Origin: Algimonas arctica
GTDB lineage: Bacteria > Pseudomonadota > Alphaproteobacteria > Caulobacterales > Maricaulaceae
Assembly (NCBI RefSeq): GCF_014652695.1
Contig: NZ_BMZH01000002.1
Location: forward strand, 300,656 to 364,655
DNA length: 64,000 bases
Direction: 5' to 3'
Below the pieces are notes generated by a model that had not been told where the DNA came from, ran no database searches, and saw nothing but the letters and a program-made list of their open reading frames with translations. Below are positions 61,288 through 64,000 of the stretch, one piece after another (positions within the stretch are counted from its first letter, which is position 1; every line of letters starts with the position of its first letter). Position numbers and translations under genes: made by a program.

Positions 61288-62361
61288 ATGAAGGCGTTTT
61301 TACTGGGCCTATTGGGGTTGGTCGCGCTGCTCGCGGCCTATTTATTGCTTTGGCCGGTTCCGATTGCGCCCGCCGCGTGGGACGCGCCATACGATTTCGG
61401 CTATGTTGGGGCGTATACGCCAAACCGGGACTTAACGGACCTGACAGAAATTGATCTCGGGACGCATCACGGACCGGAAGACATTGTCGCCCTGCCTGAC
61501 GGACGGCTGCTGACGGCGACGCAAGAAGGCTTTATTCTGACGGTGGACCCGCAAACGGGCGCGGTTAATGTGCTGGCCGATACGGGCGGCGTGCCCTTGG
61601 GGTTGGAAATGGATCCAACGAGCGGGCGATTGATCGTCGCCGATGCGCATAAGGGGCTCGTCTCTGTCGGGCTGGACGGCTCTGTCGAGGTTTTGACCGA
61701 CACGGTGGATGGGACGCCGATCCTCTATGCTGATGATCTCGACATTGCCGATGACGGCATCATTTACTTCTCCGACGCGTCGACCAAATTTGGCGCGAAG
61801 GCCAGCGGCTCGACGATGGCGGGAAGCTTGCTGGAACTGATGGAGTCCAAGGGCACGGGCCGCTTGCTGGCCTATGATCCTGCGACCAAGGCCACACGCG
61901 TTGTGGCGGATGGCTTTGTCTTTTCCAATGGTATCGCGATTGCGCCGGACGGCGATATTTTGATGAATGTCACCGGGCGTTATCAAGTTCTGAAAATCAA
62001 TCCGGAGACGGGCGCTCAGACTGTGCTGATCGATAACCTTCCCGGCTTTCCCGACAATATTAATCGCGGTCCGGACGGTACATTCTTTATTGGGATCGTC
62101 TCACCGCGCTCGGAATGGCTGGATAAAAATTCGGGCAATGTCATGGCGCGTAAAATTGCTATGCGTTTGCCCGCCGCCTTGCGTCCGCAAGCGCAATCCT
62201 ACGGCTTGATCCTGCAAATTGGCGCGAGTGGGCAGGTGTTCCGGACGTGGCATGATCCGGACGGCAATTATTTGACGCCCACAGGTGCCGTTGTCGTGGG
62301 CGATCGTCTGTATATTACCTCATTGCTGTCGCCGACTCTCGGCTACCGCCCCTATCCATAA
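61288..62361 (+). CDS. SMP-30/strictosidine-synthase-like beta-propeller protein
   Basis: An N-terminal membrane anchor (MKAFLLGLLGLVALLAAYLLLW) is followed by a six-bladed propeller. Diagnostic stretches are GPEDIVALPDGRLLTATQEG, LGLEMDPTSGRLIVADAHKGL, DDLDIADDGIIYFSDAST, LLAYDPATKATRVVADGFVFSNGIAIAPDGD and LPGFPDNINRGPDGTFFIG. These match the strictosidine synthase-like / gluconolactonase family, mostly hydrolases. 357 residues. Reads into a saccharopine-dehydrogenase-like gene with 13 bases of spacer. Substrate unknown. Confidence 0.88.
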   Translation: MKAFLLGLLGLVALLAAYLLLWPVPIAPAAWDAPYDFGYVGAYTPNRDLTDLTEIDLGTHHGPEDIVALPDGRLLTATQEGFILTVDPQTGAVNVLADTGGVPLGLEMDPTSGRLIVADAHKGLVSVGLDGSVEVLTDTVDGTPILYADDLDIADDGIIYFSDASTKFGAKASGSTMAGSLLELMESKGTGRLLAYDPATKATRVVADGFVFSNGIAIAPDGDILMNVTGRYQVLKINPETGAQTVLIDNLPGFPDNINRGPDGTFFIGIVSPRSEWLDKNSGNVMARKIAMRLPAALRPQAQSYGLILQIGASGQVFRTWHDPDGNYLTPTGAVVVGDRLYITSLLSPTLGYRPYP

Positions 62362-62374
62362 TTAAGGAAATCCT

Positions 62375-63556
62375 ATGTCCGAACGTGAATATGAACTGAT
62401 TGTCTTTGGCAGCACGGGCTACACAGGCCGGCTTGTTGCAGAATATTTGCAGAGTGAATATGGCGATAGCCTCCGCTGGGCGATGGCGGGCCGGTCGATG
62501 GATAAGCTGACATCTGTCCGCGCTGAAATGGGTTTGCCGGACAGTGTTGATTTGATTGTCGCGGACTCTTCCGATCCAGATAGCCTTGCGGCCATGTGTG
62601 CACGGACCCAAGCTGTGATCACGACAGTAGGCCCGTATCAGCTTTACGGCGAGCCGTTGGTCAAAGCCTGCGTTGACGCCGGAACAGACTATGTTGATCT
62701 GTCAGGCGAGCCCGCGTGGATGGTGGATATGATCGCGCGGTACGATGCGAAGGCCAAAGAGACCGGTGCACGCATCGTTCATTCTTGCGGCTTTGATTCC
62801 ATTCCGTTCGATATGGGCGTCTATATGTTGCAGCGCGAAGCCCAAGCCAAAAATGGCAAACCCTTTGCGCGCGTGCGGGGTCGTGTGCGCAAGATGCAAG
62901 GGACATTCTCGGGCGGGACTGCGGCGTCTTTCGCGGAAACGATGAAACGGGCGCAAAAAGAGCCACAAATTCTGGATTGGCTGAAAAACCCGTTTTCGCT
63001 GACAGATGGCTTTAAAGGCCCGAACCAGCCCACGGGCCATAAGCCGATCTTTGATGAAGATCTAAACAGTTGGGCCGCCCCTTTCGTAATGGCGGCGATC
63101 AATACGAAAAACGTCCACCGCTCCAACGCCCTGATGAACCATATTTATGGTGAGGATTTCACCTATGATGAGATGGTCATGACGGGTCCGGGCGACAAAG
63201 GCGAAGCAGCCGCGACCTATGTCGCTAAGCAAGATACGTTCGGCGACAATCCCCCTAAGCCGGGCGAAGGCCCGACTAAAGAGGAACGCGAAGCCGGCTT
63301 TTATGAGGCGGCGTTTTATGGCGGCACTAAGAATTCAGAGGGTGATGACATGATGGTTTGTGTCGTCACAGGCGACAAAGACCCGGGCTATGGCTCCACG
63401 TCTAAAATGATCTCGGAAGCGGCGCTTTGCCTGACTCGCGACGTTGACCGAAACACAACAGGCGGCGGCGTTTATACAACAGCCCTCGCCATGGGATCGG
63501 CGCTCATCAACCGGCTAGAGGACCATGCCGGGCTGACGTTTAAAATTGAGGGTTAA
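62375..63556 (+). CDS. Saccharopine dehydrogenase family / trans-acting enoyl-reductase-like protein
   Basis: Rossmann-fold protein of the saccharopine dehydrogenase NADP-binding group. ELIVFGSTGYTGRLVAEYL is the nucleotide loop; VITTVGPYQLYGEPLVKACVDAGTDYVDLSGEPAW follows, then ARIVHSCGFDSIPFDMGVYML and GTFSGGTAASFAETMKR. These match the mycobacterial trans-acting enoyl reductase (TER) type. 393 residues. AAGGAA lies upstream of ATG 62375. Probably co-transcribed with the propeller gene. Lysine or lipid metabolism cannot be told apart by sequence. Confidence 0.88.
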   Translation: MSEREYELIVFGSTGYTGRLVAEYLQSEYGDSLRWAMAGRSMDKLTSVRAEMGLPDSVDLIVADSSDPDSLAAMCARTQAVITTVGPYQLYGEPLVKACVDAGTDYVDLSGEPAWMVDMIARYDAKAKETGARIVHSCGFDSIPFDMGVYMLQREAQAKNGKPFARVRGRVRKMQGTFSGGTAASFAETMKRAQKEPQILDWLKNPFSLTDGFKGPNQPTGHKPIFDEDLNSWAAPFVMAAINTKNVHRSNALMNHIYGEDFTYDEMVMTGPGDKGEAAATYVAKQDTFGDNPPKPGEGPTKEEREAGFYEAAFYGGTKNSEGDDMMVCVVTGDKDPGYGSTSKMISEAALCLTRDVDRNTTGGGVYTTALAMGSALINRLEDHAGLTFKIEG

Positions 63557-63598
63557 GTCTTAAAACTACCCCAACGTAAGCAAAAACCCGATGACATG

Positions 63599-63630
63599 AA
63601 GAGCCGAGCCGTCCTGCGGTTCGGCTCTTT
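63599..63630. terminator. Terminator between the saccharopine-dehydrogenase-like gene and oxyR
   Basis: Stem AAGAGCCGA/TCGGCTCTT (63599-63607 and 63621-63629), followed by only a short T-run. It can end transcription in the plus direction; the opposite side is weaker. Confidence 0.65.
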
Positions 63631-63645
63631 GTTATGAGGTCAATC

Positions 63646-64000
63646 TTATTGAGACACGCTGACTGTGTCCGGCAAACCGCTCCGGATGATATCTGCGATC
63701 CGGCCTGCGAGTGCGCGTCTCGATGTGCTGCGCCGGATCGTGAAGCTGATGTCCCTGGCCGCGCCGATGTCTTCCAGCTTACGGTCCACAAGACCTAAAT
63801 CATCGGACAGGCCCGCCATGGCCAAAGACGGGACCAAGGTCACGCCTTGCCCTTGGGCGACCAAATTGATCAGGGTTTCGAGCGATGTTGCGCGCAAAGA
63901 TGTCGTGTTCTTTGTGCCTTTGGTCGCGGGCGTCTCACAAATCGCTAGCGCCTGATCGCGAAAGCAGTGCCCTTCAGTGAGCAAGAGCACATCTTTACGG
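63646..64000 (-). CDS. oxyR: Hydrogen peroxide-sensing LysR regulator OxyR, C-terminal part (partial)
   Basis: The gene runs off the right edge; its 5' end is outside. The visible part is the effector domain: LLLTEGHCFRDQALAIC contains two Cys nine residues apart, matching redox Cys199 and Cys208 of E. coli OxyR. SLRATSLETLINLVAQGQGVTLVPSLA follows, as in OxyR. The C-terminus IADIIRSGLPDTVSVSQ is normal. The protein should activate peroxide-defence genes on disulfide formation. Confidence 0.88.
   Translation of the reverse strand, partial: RKDVLLLTEGHCFRDQALAICETPATKGTKNTTSLRATSLETLINLVAQGQGVTLVPSLAMAGLSDDLGLVDRKLEDIGAARDISFTIRRSTSRRALAGRIADIIRSGLPDTVSVSQ

Overview
The window looks like the replication-origin-proximal part of an alphaproteobacterial chromosome. 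The best fit is a marine Caulobacterales/Maricaulales-type (Hyphomonadaceae-like) bacterium. The reasons are gene order (hemE / non-coding gap / ppsR-maf-aroE-coaE-dnaQ, with parB-parA-rsmG-mnmG-mnmE close by, as around Caulobacter Cori), a CenR-type response regulator, a CC0125/CC1285-type lipoprotein, a DUF3576 lipoprotein and GANTC-rich origin DNA. No rRNA, tRNA, CRISPR array, insertion sequence or prophage was recognised. Coding density is high.

Layout. 1-2.5 kb: dapB tail, small membrane protein, FMN reductase, nth, secreted DsrE-like protein. 2.5-8.5 kb: CenR-like regulator divergent from an L,D-transpeptidase, yggS divergent from a TenI-GNAT fusion, a large porin with a low-complexity N-terminal region, and a DUF3576 lipoprotein. 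8.5-10 kb: hemJ and hemE. 9.95-10.4 kb: probable oriC. 10.4-14.1 kb: ppsR, maf, aroE, coaE, dnaQ reading away from it. 14.1-20 kb: parB, parA, rsmG, mnmG, mnmE, with three perfect parS sites and one near-perfect site. 20-26.4 kb: a GDPD, MscS, holA, lptE, leuS and a DksA-like zinc-finger protein. 26.4-35 kb: a monooxygenase, an S9 peptidase, BON-MscS, dapF, lipoproteins, a HELAH metallopeptidase and TraB/GumN. 35-42.4 kb: hppA, a sugar dehydrogenase, thpR, an aldo-keto reductase, a Bax-inhibitor-1 protein and a nitronate monooxygenase-like protein. 42.4-46.7 kb: type III PKS + ICMT pair, dapD, ECF sigma + DUF6768, YaiI. 46.8-52.6 kb: LysR, ubiE, yciB, acnA. 52.7-57 kb: TonB siderophore receptor with Fur-like sites, BLUF, LRAT-like, glycine-zipper and ABA4-like proteins. 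57-64 kb: IalB, a TrmH-family methylase, an LplT-like MFS, a membrane-protein/XRE module with a 44-bp inverted-repeat operator, PlsC, a strictosidine-synthase-like propeller, a saccharopine-dehydrogenase-like protein and a partial oxyR.

Functional links. Heme genes (hemE, hemJ) flank the origin, and the parABS system sits 4-7 kb from it. Three meso-DAP/lysine genes (dapB, dapF, dapD) are scattered. Envelope functions recur: LptE, porin, L,D-transpeptidase, PlsC, LplT-like, MscS twice, and a PKS pair that probably makes a phenolic lipid or pyrone. The strongest non-genic signals are the origin, the parS cluster (two sites embedded in rsmG and mnmG and read in different frames), the two Fur-like repeats before the TonB receptor, and the 44-bp palindrome before the XRE module. 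I did not find an obviously new defence or mobile system. The least explained units are the 59.6-60.3 kb module, the TenI-GNAT fusion and the LRAT/BLUF pair.
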